64,000 nt of DNA from Alternaria dauci (GCF_042100115.1 NC_091278.1:2356001-2420000), one strand, 5' to 3'; shown: positions 43,908 through 56,800, counted from the stretch's first letter. Made by a program: numbers and translations. The notes: a model not told the origin generated them from the sequence alone.

Positions 43908-45252
43908 CCGCCGGTTTAGTAATTTGTCAAGTCTGCGTTTTGAGCAGTGTTTTGCGTCTGGACAAGGCAGTCGTGTGCGCCTGAAGATTTGAGTTTGGCC
44001 AGGACGAAACGTGAGAGGTTTGGCAGGACCAACGTGCCTGGGCTTGGTAATCGCTGGAGTCTGGGGTGTGGTGGTGCGTTTTTTTACAAAGACATGTTAT
44101 CTTTCCACACACTACTTCTGATCTCGAGCAGTTGAATCCCTCCCCTTGTCGGCCAGTTTCTATTTTTATTATCCGGGATCGGTTCAGGCACGACATGCTT
44201 CAGATCATTGCTCAATGACTAGGGACATGCCCCGTGATTAGAGCGTTAACCTCTTCTTTACAACTTTCTTGACCGTCCAGGCGCTGATTACTATGATACG
44301 GTACAACTTGGCCACTTTCCGCCGCCACGGGTTCTTCGTGCCGGAATAATTACATACCGTGTGTGTGTGTGTGAAATGAAAGGGCGACCGCGTGTTGTAA
44401 TTACTTTTTTCCTTCTAGAACTTCTAGCGTGTGTGAGGCTTGTCGTTGCGTCCAGCCCTGAGGCGTTTACCGGAACATCTCCTCATGAGGCTGCATGTTT
44501 CATATCGTTGTGCGTATTTTCTTTTTTGTCCTGCCCCCCCCCCCCCTTCCCAAAAGATTGCGACGTCACCTAACTGTGTGTAGTGTAGCCCGTTGGCGCG
44601 CATGCGTTGCGTTGGGTTGAACGTGCGTGCCTACCAAAGGGCCGTGCAAAGTGACAGGAGGACCAGTAGTTATTCCCGAATCTCTGGATCAGCTCAAACT
44701 TTGCTTACCATCATCACCCCTAACTAACCCGCCTTATACATGGTAAAACCACGGTGACAAAACGGCTAGCCAAGACTTTGGCACTACTGTATACCCCGCA
44801 AGTACGCAATGCGGTAGTCGGTGCGGTGCGGCGGCGGCGGCGGGCAAGGCAAAGCGAGCGAGCGAGCGAAGGGACCCGCTTGTGGCGGGTGGTGACGGAA
44901 AACGTTGATGCATGGGCAGGCAGGCAAGCACCAGGTCCGTGTTTTTATGGCTGATTCTTTTTTATGACTGGTGAATCTTACCATGCCAGCTGAAGATCCC
45001 CAAGACGAGAGAGCGGCGGCTGTGCGCCGGCGGTCCTCCTTGGGTTGCGGATTGGGGGGAGGGGAGGGATCATGGGTCTTGGGTGGGTTAGAGGTTTGTG
45101 TGTGGTGCGATGGATGGTCAAAAGGGTCTGGATGCCTTGTTCAGTTCGTTGTTTTGTTACTGGTAGTGTAAAAGAGGGCTCAGTCCAGCAACAGCATCGA
45201 GCGGTTCCATTCACATCTCTTTTTCTTTCTATCGTCAAGAGCTAGGAGGATA
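43908..45252. other. Intergenic region
   Basis: No gene supported. Holds a (GT)n run near 44359-44372, a poly-C tract (44534-44546) and a GCGA repeat near 44852-44869. Confidence 0.6.
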
Positions 45253-47526
45253 ATGTACTTTCCTATGGCGTTGCCAACATCTTTCCATTACTTTTCCCGG
45301 TTCGGGCAGTGCGGGTTTATGGATATCGACGAGGATGAGCTAGACACTTCGGGTCTGCAGACGCGCGTGGTTAAACCGGCGGCACGAGAGAACCTCATCA
45401 ACCGACATAGATGGACCGCGTCGTCGTTCGACGCGAGCATCGATGCAGCGTCGCTTTTGGCGAACATTAGTCGTCTGGCGCCTTCGCTCATCAAGGAGTT
45501 TATTCCCAAGGACCATGTGGAGAATACCTTTCCCTTTCGATTGATCAACGACATCACACATCTCGGCGAGGAGGAGGGCTACATTGCACTCAGTTATTGC
45601 AGGAGGCAGACGGCTGCGAATACACCAAGAAGGGTCGTCACACCCGTTGGAGGTCTTCCGTTTGGATGGCAGAAGGAGGTCGAGCAGTTTCCGCTGCCGA
45701 CGAGTGCTGCGCTGTTCGAGGCTGTCATCAAAGAGAAGCACAAGGGCGAAGGACTGTGGTTCGACCAGGTGTGTCTCGAACAAGAGGATGAGAGCGAGAG
45801 GACTGGGATTCTTGGGGCCATTGATGTCATCTACAAGAACGCAAGGGCGGTAGTCGTAGCACTTGACGATATTGCTGTTACGCCAGACGAGGAACAGTTT
45901 CTACGCTACTATGTCGAGCAATACAGCTACTCCCAGCTGCCTCTGGGTCAAGAACCCAACGCAGGGCTCACACCACCTGTCATGGAGCAGTTCACGCCGC
46001 TGAAGACTTTTCTCGAGCGAGTCATCAGCTCAGATTGGTTTGACCGCGCGTGGTGCGCGCATGAGATGAAGATGGGACGCAGCCATGTCTTTTTGGTACC
46101 TTGCGTACGGCACTACGAAGATGAGGTCCAGACCATCACACGTTTCACGGGGGAGTTCTTCACCCATCTACTGGTTCTCGCCAGTGAACTCGCTACCTTG
46201 ACACCGCCGGCCATGGCAAAGATCCGCTCGCTCCTGGCATTCTTCCAGGACCTCGACACGCTCACCAAACACGGCCAGGACGCTCTACGCCGACCAGATA
46301 CCCCGCACGACCAGGCCCCGGCGATGCAATCCTTCACTTCTCTCGTCACAAACACCTTCCGGCTCAAAGCAGGCGGCAACCCGCGACTACCAGAATACAT
46401 GCGCCGCCTCGACGCAAACCGCGACAAGACCGCCCTCGCACTGAACGCATCCGGGCTCCCTCTCGCCCTCGCCCCTCCAGGCCCATTCTCGCGACCAAAC
46501 ATCGAAGACGAATGTCTCCGCTCCCTCCTCCTCGTCGGCATCGCAGCCCGAGACCCAGTCGCACTCTGCACCACGGGACCACCTCTGCAACTCCACGACG
46601 GCTCCGTCTCCTGGCTCTGCCGCCCGAATCCTCTCGATACTACGCTGTCTCGCTCCCCGCCTCCACGGTTCTCAAACCGCGCAAATCAGATTACCCAGGC
46701 GCACGATGGCAGAGCCGAGTACGCACAGCTCGACCTCATCTTCCTCGATCTTCCGCACCGGACGCAGCCTAGCCCCTCGTTCCCTGCAAATGTTGTCCGG
46801 GCACGCATCATCATCGATACATGTGTACAGTACCACGTCCCTGGGCCGAGCGGTCTCTGGAACTTTTCTCACGCACCGACTCATCCGCGTACACCTGCTT
46901 TACGCAACATTTTCATCCAGACGCTCGCCTGCGTGCTGAGCTGCGGGCCGCAGTGGCTGTTGGAAGTCTCAACTGGTCTTGAGTACTGCGACGCAGAGCA
47001 ATCCGTAAACGCACCGCGGCTGTCGGCGTATGCCATCGACATGTTGATGAATCCGCATCTGATTCTGCAAAACTATGTGTTGTTGCAGGAGGGACGGGCG
47101 GCGCTGCAGGCACTGGTACAGGTACTGAGTACGCTTATCACGAGCGGGATTCCGTGGCCGTCGGGTGCGAGTGAGCGGACGCATGGACCGTTGATTGTTT
47201 CTGCGCCGGCGTCTGCGACGTCATCATCTGCGTACGAGTTCATGGGTGGGAGTGGCAAAGCCATCATCTTTGCCCCCTTTGAGCACTCGAAGACTCTGCT
47301 CATCGCGGTGCCAGAGGTGGTCAAGGGGACGGAGTATGCGCCGCTGGCACGGGGCTGGATACTAACGAGTATGAATCCGTTTACTGGGAGTCCGAAGCCG
47401 ACTGTTAGTTGGACGTTGCAGAGCAAGGGCGCGGTGTTTGGAGACGTGTGTTTTAATGGGCGGTTGGCGGGGAGCGGGGCAATGGAGGTGAGGAATCATA
47501 GGGTGTATGGTCCGTTGAGGCGATGA
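45253..47526 (+). CDS. HET-domain (heterokaryon incompatibility) protein
   Basis: Single-exon protein of 757 aa. The HET domain covers about residues 105-290: FRLINDITHLGEEEGYIALS followed by YCR, then GLWFDQVCLEQEDESERTG and the block SSDWFDRAWCAHEMKMG, matching the three conserved HET blocks. HET proteins trigger cell death upon fusion of incompatible hyphae or act as innate-immunity-like effectors; recent work links the fold to TIR-like domains. No NACHT/WD or ankyrin partner follows; the C-terminal 450 residues are unrecognised. Alternative starts exist at 45265 and 45319. The lack of introns differs from most neighbours. Whether it controls incompatibility cannot be told from one genome. 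Confidence 0.88.
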   Translation: MYFPMALPTSFHYFSRFGQCGFMDIDEDELDTSGLQTRVVKPAARENLINRHRWTASSFDASIDAASLLANISRLAPSLIKEFIPKDHVENTFPFRLINDITHLGEEEGYIALSYCRRQTAANTPRRVVTPVGGLPFGWQKEVEQFPLPTSAALFEAVIKEKHKGEGLWFDQVCLEQEDESERTGILGAIDVIYKNARAVVVALDDIAVTPDEEQFLRYYVEQYSYSQLPLGQEPNAGLTPPVMEQFTPLKTFLERVISSDWFDRAWCAHEMKMGRSHVFLVPCVRHYEDEVQTITRFTGEFFTHLLVLASELATLTPPAMAKIRSLLAFFQDLDTLTKHGQDALRRPDTPHDQAPAMQSFTSLVTNTFRLKAGGNPRLPEYMRRLDANRDKTALALNASGLPLALAPPGPFSRPNIEDECLRSLLLVGIAARDPVALCTTGPPLQLHDGSVSWLCRPNPLDTTLSRSPPPRFSNRANQITQAHDGRAEYAQLDLIFLDLPHRTQPSPSFPANVVRARIIIDTCVQYHVPGPSGLWNFSHAPTHPRTPALRNIFIQTLACVLSCGPQWLLEVSTGLEYCDAEQSVNAPRLSAYAIDMLMNPHLILQNYVLLQEGRAALQALVQVLSTLITSGIPWPSGASERTHGPLIVSAPASATSSSAYEFMGGSGKAIIFAPFEHSKTLLIAVPEVVKGTEYAPLARGWILTSMNPFTGSPKPTVSWTLQSKGAVFGDVCFNGRLAGSGAMEVRNHRVYGPLRR

Positions 47527-49278
47527 TGAATTGGGCTGTATTAACGGTGTTTGGCTTCTTTGTATATTGGCGTTGTTTGGTAAATTGGTTAAAATTTGGG
47601 GGCATGGATAGGTTGGGGTTACGACTTTAGATTGATGTTGTATATAGACTGTATAGATACCGAGATATGGAATGCTGTATATTATAAGATTTGTTGCTAG
47701 TTGCAAGTGTTGTCTTGATGGCTTTAATGCGATGGAGCTGTCTACTATGTTAACTATTCATCGTGAGTCCCAGGAACTTCTGGTCATGATAAAATTCCAA
47801 CATGAGTATGTGAGCGAGTCGGACCGAGTCACGTACGCAGCCCTCAAAGATTTCTGTCAACAAAGCTTACTAACCAGCTACATGGGCGACAACGTTGACA
47901 CACTGCACGGAAGGGAGTTCGCAAACGAATTACACTCTTCATCGATATCTTTTGGCCAACACATTAGAACACATTCCTGCCCCAGAAACCAATCCACCAG
48001 ACCATCACTCACAGTATGACAACAAAAGGCTTACGCATACTCCACTAAGCATCTCGTCCACTACCCCTCCGTCACCAAGTCAAGACACCCACATACCTCA
48101 CCCCCACCACCCAGCCTCCGGCCCTCACAAAGCCCTCCACCACACAACCTCCATGCATCACTATTTTTACCTCCACCTGCATCCACCTGATCCATCTTCC
48201 CTCCGTCCATCCCAACCGCCCATCAAACCAAGCCAGCCCTGAAGATCATCAAACACATATGCACGACAGCCCAGATCTGACATGATCCTTCGATCGAGGA
48301 TCATGTGGCATGTGTTATCGTGGCGTAGAAGGAATGCGGACCATGCACCGAATGCGAAAAGAAGTGGGTTTCGTCCGCGGCGGTTAGAGAAACGACGGCT
48401 GATGCACGCCAAACTGGCTAGGTAGGTAAGCTGAACGGGTGAAGTTCGGGGTGGGCTGAGGTGGAGTGGAGTCGCAAGTTGACAAGTGGAGAGTCTGGCA
48501 GGAAGAAGAAGTAAACATCAACGGAGCGAAAACGTTTTAGATAACGTTCAAGAAAGTGGAGGAAAAGAAGAAGCAAAAAGGCCTCTCATCAACAAACGAT
48601 GCAGCGATCGTTGTAGGATTTCAAGACATGCATGTCTGTATGCACGATATACGCTAGAGTGTTTCAGATCTTTCTCTTGCATACTTCTCTGCATGCAGCG
48701 CACGCCTTCTTTCTGACATCACACAAAAGCAAACATGCATTACACTGCGTTTCCCGTCGGTTGGTTGCCTCACATCACATCTTGTCATGCATGCGATGCA
48801 TATACGAGAACGAGGAGCCATGTGTTAATAACCCCACGAGACGATCAAACGATGCCTTGCTGCCACGGGTTATCCAGGTAATTGGGACGGACTGGCATGG
48901 CTGAAGTTTCAGGTCAATTCTGGAGCTATGGCTAATATCTTTATTTTATTTTTTGTGTTATTGCGTGCTCGTGAGGATGGACCGAGGCTGTAATGTCGTA
49001 CGAATCGGCGAGCGAGGGGGAGGGAGGGACAGTTTGGAAACGAGTAGGGTCATGTGATGGAGTGGGCTGGCATTGCGTTTCCGAATGATGTAATGCACCG
49101 AGTGAGGTGTGCGATCACGTCAGATAAAGAGTAAACTGAGACGGAAAAGCAATAGGCAAGCGTATATGAGATCTTGAGCGTTTAGTAAATCATGATGCAT
49201 GGTTGAGCCACGTACTCATTGCTCTTCTTTAACACATCGTACTATGCTTTGCTGACCTCCGTACCGCTGTCTACCCGC
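47527..49278. other. 1.75-kb intergenic region
   Basis: No gene supported; small frames at 47672-48904 show no family character. Includes an AT-rich 3' flank of the HET gene. Confidence 0.55.
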
Positions 49279-51516
49279 TCAAGTACTCTCAGCTCCCAAA
49301 GGCGCCAGCTCATTGACGATAAAGTCCCGCGCAGAGTACAAGTTCGTAGAGCCATATACAACTCTCCTCTGCGGGCCAGCACCCGCCGCGCTCGTCCTTT
49401 GCGACCACGCCTGTAGGTTACCGAATTCATCCATGCTACCGCCTCCAACCGGAAACACTATTGCTTCCGTGTAGCCTTGTCGTCTCTGTCCAAACGAGGC
49501 TTCAATGCCACGAGAGACGGTACTCTGGTTGTTCCGCGATTGGCTAGCTGGCGGTATGGTACCGCGGGCGTTGGCGGATCGGGGGTCGAAGTAGAGCCAG
49601 GATTCTATCTTGTTTAGTGCACTCGATGTTGCATCTATGCAGCGCGATTAGCGAAATTCCTTGACGAGGCGTTCATAGCGACACGACTTACTTTGTGGAT
49701 CAGAAACGGCTTCTACGACCTTGGTAAGGGTCAGGTCCTTGTTAGCGGGCAGGTAACTCTTGATGCCTGACAATACGCCCTCGAGGTTGGGCGCGCCCAG
49801 ACCGGCTTCTTTGAACTTGTCTGAGACGCGACTGCTCAGGCTTGAGAAGCCGCCAAAGAGATTCGAAGACGCCTGTGCAGGTTGCGTAGGGGCGGAGCTC
49901 AGCATGGTCATGCGTGTGATCTGGCGGACTGTTTTGATGTATGCTACGGCTGTTGTATCACAGCCAGCTTGTTCTAGAGCTTGTGTGAAGCTATCGAGCT
50001 CGTTGCGAGATAGGTCGTCGGATGTGGTCAAGTACCACTGGAGAAACAGACGTAGCTTGTCGTATGGGTCGTTGCCCTTGTCGCTGGATTTAATAATGTC
50101 CAGTATGGTTGTTTTGGTGGCCTTGCCAAGCTCTTCTTCGAGCTGGAAGAACTCGTCTAGCTTCCTCTGCTTGATGCCGTCCATGACCGACTCGAGCATG
50201 CTCATGTGGCTCTCGATCGTCGCCTTGCGCTCACGGAGCTCGGGCAGCATGGATATGGCGCCTTTCAGATGGGCTGCGAACTGGGTCTCCATATCGTCGA
50301 TAGAGTTGGAGCCCGTGGACTTTGTGATTTTATCTGCATCTGCCGTGTACTTTGTCCACTCGTTTGTGACGTCATCCGCTACTTGAGGGAACGGCTGCGC
50401 TGCATTGCGTTTCCAAAAGTAGTCGCTCGCCGCCAGGTCGTACGTCTGTTTCTTAGAGCCGCTCTCGGGATTCGCCTTGTCGTTTGGCACAGTCACGACG
50501 ACCTTGTTCAGGGAAAAGTCTAGTACGTCATAAACAAGACTTTGGTATATCCAGGAATGACTGAACATTGGGCAAAGATCAATGTTGCGGTCGACGATGA
50601 TCAGAACAGGGCGAGACGCGGTGTTGGCGGAGAAGAGGTTTTCCTTGCTGTTGAGGATGTGGTCGCGCAGCTTCCGATCAAGCTTTGCCGCGATGTCGGA
50701 AGCAGCTCCCCCAGTTGGACAGCGTATGATGGGAACAACCGCCATGGTGACTACAACGGAGAAGAGGCCTGAGACGATGCGGTCAATCAGTTCGTCCAGC
50801 TCCTGGTCCGACGTCTTGGGGCTGTTGATCTTTCGGTAGGCATCTTCGATGTTTAGGGAGAATTGGTCGCTGTCGAGGGTGACAAAGTTCAGGTACTGGT
50901 CGTATATCTGGGCGAGGTTCTCGGCAGCAGAGGGCGAGGATGCAATCTGACTGCCCCAGTCCTCCAGGAGTGCTCTGGGGACACTTGACAGAAAGTTGAC
51001 GTATACCGGGGTGTACAAGCCATCGTTCAGGTCTTTGGTCACCAGCGCTAGGTTCTCGGCGGTGGGCGCGATGAGGTATATGCCTGGCGTGTCGGGTATG
51101 GGGCTGCGCTTGGATGCAAGATTGAAGTGTACAGTGACCTGTATGCCTCAGTATATTGTAGCCACGTGGTGGAGGGGCTCATGGTACCCCAGCCGCTCGC
51201 AGGTCGTTTGTACGCAGCACTGCCGATATGACATTCCTCGCCTGGGTATCGAGGATCAGCACCTTCCACTCGATATCGGCGGTGCTGGTGGTGGTTGTTG
51301 TCGTGGGCTCGTCAGGAGCGTCGACGTCGTTGATGGGGGCGTTGAGGCTTGCGGGGGGTCAGCACACGACTGCTGGCCTTGCACGGGAACGGGCACTCAC
51401 TTGAGGATGCGCTTGATGGCCGCTATCACGTGTCAGCAGCAGTACCTTGGAGTGTCGACCAAAGTCGCATCGAGAAGTCGCATACCGATCTGGCGGTCCC
51501 GCAGTGAGAGAGCCAT
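49279..51516 (-). CDS. SLY1: Sly1, Sec1/Munc18-family protein for ER-Golgi fusion
   Basis: SM protein of 671 aa (yeast Sly1 is 666) that binds the syntaxin Sed5 and promotes SNARE assembly at the ER-Golgi interface. Exons in transcript order: 51516-51486 (31 nt), 51422-51401 (22 nt), 51347-51188, 51138-49692, 49634-49279; introns 63, 53, 49, 57 nt. The start MALSLRDRQIAAIKRILNLN is assembled from the first three exons. Family segments: EWKVLILDTQARNVISAVLR, GIYLIAPTAENLALVTKDL, RPVLIIVDRNIDLCPMFSHS, LDEFFQLEEELG. The last exon gives RQGYTEAIVFPVGGGSMDEF and LYSARDFIVNELAPLG, conserved at the C-terminus. Thr-rich insert (TTTTTSTAD) near residue 35. Confidence 0.95.
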
Positions 51517-52600
51517 TGTATTTCCGTCCGGGCACCCGCCGCGTCTCAAATGGAGTGCATGCACGAGAGGGCGCTGGCGAGGGTGAAGGAGAGGTGTCTC
51601 GTGCAGTCGACGCCCAAAGAAGCCAGCTGTCGCGTCTGCCTGCCCGCGCTCTCTCTCTCTCTCTCTCTGCTGCCGGACTTTGGTGATGCAGCTCGAGCTT
51701 GCCCGCCCCACCCGGGGCTAGCGCGTCGCGCTACTTGGCGGCCAGGCGAGCTTTGAAAACGGGCTCGCCCCTTCGCTGCGCTCCCTCGCTCTTCAACTCT
51801 CCTCGCCCGACGACATCACACCCCCTTCTTCCCTCTTGACACTCATGCTACTTCTCAGTGAACTCTCGCCCACCTAATAAGGGCATCTGATTCTGAGGCT
51901 AGATTCAACCGAAAGGTCCTTGCTTTGGGGGAAGTGCGCGCTCAGGCTGGCGGCGGCGTTTGTGAGGAAGGCGTGTACTGTGGAGGGCAGAGTGACAAGC
52001 ATCTTGGATTTTCTGCTACTAATCCAGCGACATCTTCGATTCGACGCGTTGCGCAAGGGAGTCTGGTCGAGCTATCGCGCAGACACGACACGTGCTGTGC
52101 TCTGGGTGCGCGCAACCGTCAAGTGACGCATCCGCAGTGTGTTCCTCATCGCATAATACGCGAGGCAAAGTGCCATCTCCATAAAGCCAAATTCACGCAT
52201 CGTGGCCTGGGGCGACACGGCATCGCGGGCGCCGGCACTCGGGATACTGCCTTGTGAGCCAGGTCTGCTGCATCTTCGACCAAATCCGAGGCCAGCGACG
52301 GCAGGCATCATAAGGCTGGAAGCGCTCTGCAGCACTTCCCACACAGCACCACCACAGCACTACCGCCCGAACCGGAAGTTTTATCGACCTTTTTCCCTTC
52401 CCCGAAACGGCAACAATTCACACTTGTGACTCTGCGCCAGTCCTGTTCGCGCCTAGTGCTTGCTGCATTGCCGCCTAATTCATCCTGTTTGCTGGTTCCA
52501 GCCAATGTGCGTCATCCGCCAATCACACCCTTGCAACCTGACAGCTGACACGTTGGTTAGCCAAGACATCCTCCATCCACCCACATCCACCAGCCACACT
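51517..52600. promoter_or_regulatory. Divergent promoter region, SLY1 / PNUTS-like gene
   Basis: Two start codons face away from each other across 1.1 kb. It contains a (CT)n tract at 51649-51669, about 130 bases upstream of the SLY1 start. No gene seen. Confidence 0.5.
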
Positions 52601-55600
52601 ATGGCGTCTAATCACGTGCCGAGTGACCAAGTGCCCATCCAAGGCCAAAACGTCTACTCCGACTCCTCGTTCCAGCATCTCTTTCCTCCTGTCGACCGCT
52701 ACGGCACCCCTACCTGGGAGTCTCAACTGCATCAACACGCAGCGCTGTCGCCCAGTGCGTCGGCCCAGAGCTGGCATCATGGATCCTTTGCACAACAACC
52801 CTACACTGGTAGCAGCCAACCCTACGGTGGCCAAACACAGGGCCTTCGCACTGCTTCGCCGTACCAGTATGGTCAGTTTGGTCAGCAAAGTGCCTTGGGT
52901 AGTTATGGCCAGCAGTCGAACGTCGATCCATCGCTAGGCATGGATCCCAATGCTCTTCGCCAGCAACAACAGTCGCCATATCAAATGCCCATGCGGACGC
53001 AGACTCCTCAGGGCCACGCCAATACCGTGACACCGCAAGCTCTGCAGCACAACATGCCTCCCCTTCAGCAGGCCCGCCCCACAGCATCTCCTTACCAGGT
53101 AAGCTTTGCCAGCCTGTAATTCCATGGAACTCGCTAATATTCTATAGACACCACAAAGCACAGCGAACACTTTTGTCCAGCAGCGCGCTGCACCCGTCTC
53201 TTATGTGAAGCCAGTGCCAGTGCCTGAGTATGACATACCAAAGGGCAGAAAGTCGGGGGGTCTCTACGTTGTTGACCAGGCTGCACTAGCAAAGGCCACT
53301 AATTCTACTCCGCTGAATAAATTCGTGACCCTTGGAAATGAGCCCTTCCATCTCGCTACCAATAGAAGTAAGCTTAAATGTACCATGGTACTCTCGAGGA
53401 CAATATCTGACATGTGCACAGCTGCGCTCCCTGTCTATGTTCCTCGACAATCACTCAAGGATCTCAAGAAGGCTGGAGCAGACAGTAAGAAGCTTCGTGC
53501 TAGCCTGTCAGCTGCCAAGTCTCAATCAAGAGCCTTCAAAAAGAAGCCTGCAGATCTCAAGAGACAGGCCAGTGACAGTGAAAGCTCGACTGACTCGTCC
53601 GATTACGACAGCGACTCTTCAGAGGAGGAAGAGATGCCGGTGCCAGAGACAAGACCGGAGGACCCTGATGCGGCTGTCCGGTATGATGTCGTCAAAGCTA
53701 CTTGGCATCCTTCTTCTTCATCGCCAAGCTCAGACAGCATCAAGAAGAGCATGCGCGAGGTTTGGGACGTACTCGACACCATCCACAAGCGGTGGCGAGC
53801 CGACAGCAAGGCTGTGACGGAGGCGGAGGAACAGAAGAAAATGGGCGAGCTGCCTGTGCTGAAAAGCCGGGTAACTAGTCAGCGTAACTTGCTCAAATCT
53901 GCGCTTGAAGCTGCGCTTGAGTTTTCTCACCCTGATGTGCTCTACCAACTAGGGCTGATCAAGCCTTTCTTGTATCTGTGCTACCAGTTTCTGGCAAACC
54001 GTTTCAAAAGCAAAGACTACGATGGGCCATTATCTGCGGTTATATACGAGGTGCTCTCGCGATGTGGTACATTGACCTCTGAGCTCCTTGAAGAGACTAG
54101 GCTTGTAAAGGCGCTTGCGTCTATGAAGAAACACGCAAATGACAAGCACAAGGCCTTCATACAACAGATTATAGACGGTGCTGCTGCCAATTCGAAAAAG
54201 GCCAAAGCGAGTCCTCCGCCTAAAGCCGAGCCAACAGAGAACAAGGGCACCAAGCGACCTGCGACTGAAGCAGCGGGCCGCTCAGCTAACGAAAACCCCC
54301 TGGCGAAGAAACCCAAGACGCCTGAAGCACCTGCTAGTGCAGTCAAAAAGGATGCCGCATCAACTTCGGCCTCAAAGCCCACGACTGCAAGTTCCAATCC
54401 AGCAGTGCAAAAGCGACCTGGGGAGAAGGCGGCGCCAGCACCGGCTCCCGTCAAGACCCGTGTTACTCAAATCACCAACAAGCCCTCGGGTATATTCGCC
54501 TCCATCAATGCGGCGGCCAAGAAGGCGGCCCCTACACCAGCTGCTACAAAAGCAGCGGCCTCGGCCAAAACTGCTGCTCCAGCGGCGAAAGACAAGAAGC
54601 CAGCGGCGACGACATCAAAGCCCGCATTCTCGTTTGCTCAAACAATGGCGTCACTTTCAAAGGCAAAGGAGCCAGAAGCAGCGCCTGTCAAATCTGAGAA
54701 GCCAGTACCAACAGAAACTGAAGAAGAAAAGACCAAGCGTCTGCGGAAAGAATCGCGAAGACATCTGCGCGTCACCTGGCGGCCTGAAACATCACTGGTG
54801 GAAGTCAAGTACTTTGACCATGAGGCTGACGACGAAGAGATGGACAACAAGGAAGACCATCTTGTGCGGGATGCTGGTGACATTGGCGGAGAAGGACACA
54901 TGTTCAAGCAACACAAGGAGCTTGATCTCGACGATGACGACGAGGAACTGGATTTGGATCGGCCTTGGCCACCGCCATCTCAAGTCGACTTCAGTATCGT
55001 GCCCTACGAGGAACGCCAACGCAACTACATACCCTATGGAGGCGGAGAGAAGGTGCCGGAGTGTCCTGAGAGAGACGCCAACGTTCAGCGCGAGAACAAC
55101 ACGCTGATGGTCTACTACTCGAGTCCATCAGACATCCCACCTTCACCTCAAGAGCCACCGGAAGAAGACGGCGCATCTACGGGTACTGTCGTCAACTTCG
55201 GAGCCCCACCCGACAAAGTGTTGATGAGATGCCCACAACCAGCTATGCCTTCGGCTGTACCAGACTTTAGCCAGTTGGAGAACATCATCAAATCGCTCTC
55301 AGCGACAAGCCAGCCTCCTGCTGCGCCTCCAGTGGCCCCTGTCGAGAACGTCTACACACCGCCACCTCCTTCGACAGCCGCTTCCTTTGACCCTGCGGGT
55401 CTCCAAAGCATCCTCAACTCAATCAGCAACGGTCAAGCCCCGCCCCAGCCTCCTCCCATGCCCTTTCCACAACCACCAAGCCAACAACCAGGCATGCCCC
55501 TGGACATTGCCGCCCTCATCGCCAACATGCAAGCAGCAACTGGGGGCGCACTTCCGCCGCCGCCGCCCCTTCCAACCGGCTTTCCTCCCTTCCCGTTTAC

Positions 55601-55919
55601 GTTCCCGCCCAACCCTCAGCAAGAATCCGCACCAGCATGGCCTCCACAGATGCAGGATCCGGCTGCCGCGTACCAGTCCCAAACGCAACCCCAGCAGTAC
55701 AACCAGCAGCAACAGACCAACGGCGGTACGAAGAGACAACGTGACGACCAGAATGGCGGTGCCAATGGCAACAATGAGAGGAATCAGGGGAAGAGGCCGA
55801 AGAACCGGGGTGATCACAAGCCGCACAAGGTGCTGCAGTGCAAGTTTTTTGCCAAGGGGCAGTGCAACAAGGGGGAGAATTGCACGTACATTCACGATCC
55901 GAAGATGATTGGGCAATGA
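52601..55919 (+). CDS. PNUTS/Ppn1-like PP1-targeting protein with CCCH zinc finger
   Basis: Predicted nuclear regulator of PP1 in transcription termination and 3'-end processing, 1071 aa. Exons 52601-53098, 53148-53367, 53422-55919 (introns 49 and 54 nt). The N-terminal 160 residues are Gln/Pro/Ser-rich. A helical TFIIS-N-like region lies at about 345-470 (LLKSALEAALEFSHPDVLYQ, ALASMKKHANDKHKAF). After an Ala/Lys/Pro-rich linker comes RRHLRVTWRPETSLVEVKYF; R689-V-T-W692 fits the PP1-docking RVxF/W consensus and mirrors the TVTW site of animal PNUTS. A Pro-rich tail leads to a CCCH finger (C-x7-C-x5-C-x3-H, 1046-1064, CKFFAKGQCNKGENCTYIH), also present in PNUTS. The domain order supports orthology; S. 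pombe Ppn1 in the Dis2-Ppn1-Swd22 module is the functional model. Assigned by motif order, not by alignment. Confidence 0.8.
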
Positions 55920-56800
55920 TGGGAAATGACGGAGTGAAGAGGTGAATTTGTATAATAATCGCGTTTCCTTTTACTGTCTGTATTTTCCTAGTCGTTATGC
56001 ATACCCCGGGCAGTCGGCCTGCACATGTTGCGGGTCGAGAAGCATTCACAGGCGTTTGTTATTAGCATAGTGGACAGCATTTGAATGGCGCAGGGATAGT
56101 CAAGTCAGGGACATGGGTGGGATGCATCTTTTCGGAAACATGGTCGGGTTAGGAATTGGTGTTTGCCAGATGGAAGAAGCTGTGCATGCGGATAGCGGTA
56201 TAATTCTACTGTAGTTACAGACTTGTAATTGTTTCACCTAATTCGTGAAGTTGTGAGGTGACAATTGACGATACAAAGGGCACGAGCAGGTGTTCAGCTG
56301 AAGCAGGCCGGAACACACAGCCGTGGCCGAATCAGGCAGAAGGGTAGGGAAAAAAGCAATCACGTGGCAAACAAGCAGACCCCTTGGTGCAATGCACTGC
56401 GCAACCTGAGGGACATTCACTCAGTCGGCACTGTCTTGTGCTTTGTAATGGTGATCATGTTCTTGGACGTGGAGTAGCGCATCGATCCGGTTCCGCGACC
56501 AGGTGTTTCCCGCACGGCAAGCTCCGTCATATCTTTTCACCGGCATCAGACACGACGCAACCCTACCGACGCATTCCAGCCCTCTGCCCCAACACCCGAC
56601 GTCGCCCCATCACCGCTGCAATCGCTGCAGCCTCTGGACCCGCACTCCCGGCGCTTCCCACGTTGCTGGCCTCGCGCACCCGGACCCTCTCCGCCGCCGA
56701 GTCATCGCCTCGCCGTACACGAGCCGATCCACGACGACCCCACGCCGACTCTCTCGCGCCTCCAGCCTCCAACCTCCGCCACGACCCAGACCCCGCCATC
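55920..56800. other. Intergenic region
   Basis: The frame of the Btz gene is open back to 56384, but that extension has no family character and is probably leader. Otherwise nothing seen. Confidence 0.55.

Noticed and set aside
54178..55107. 309-codon plus-strand frame inside the PNUTS-like gene
   Set aside because: Alternative frame of an Ala/Lys/Pro-rich linker; Arg/Gln-rich with no domain.
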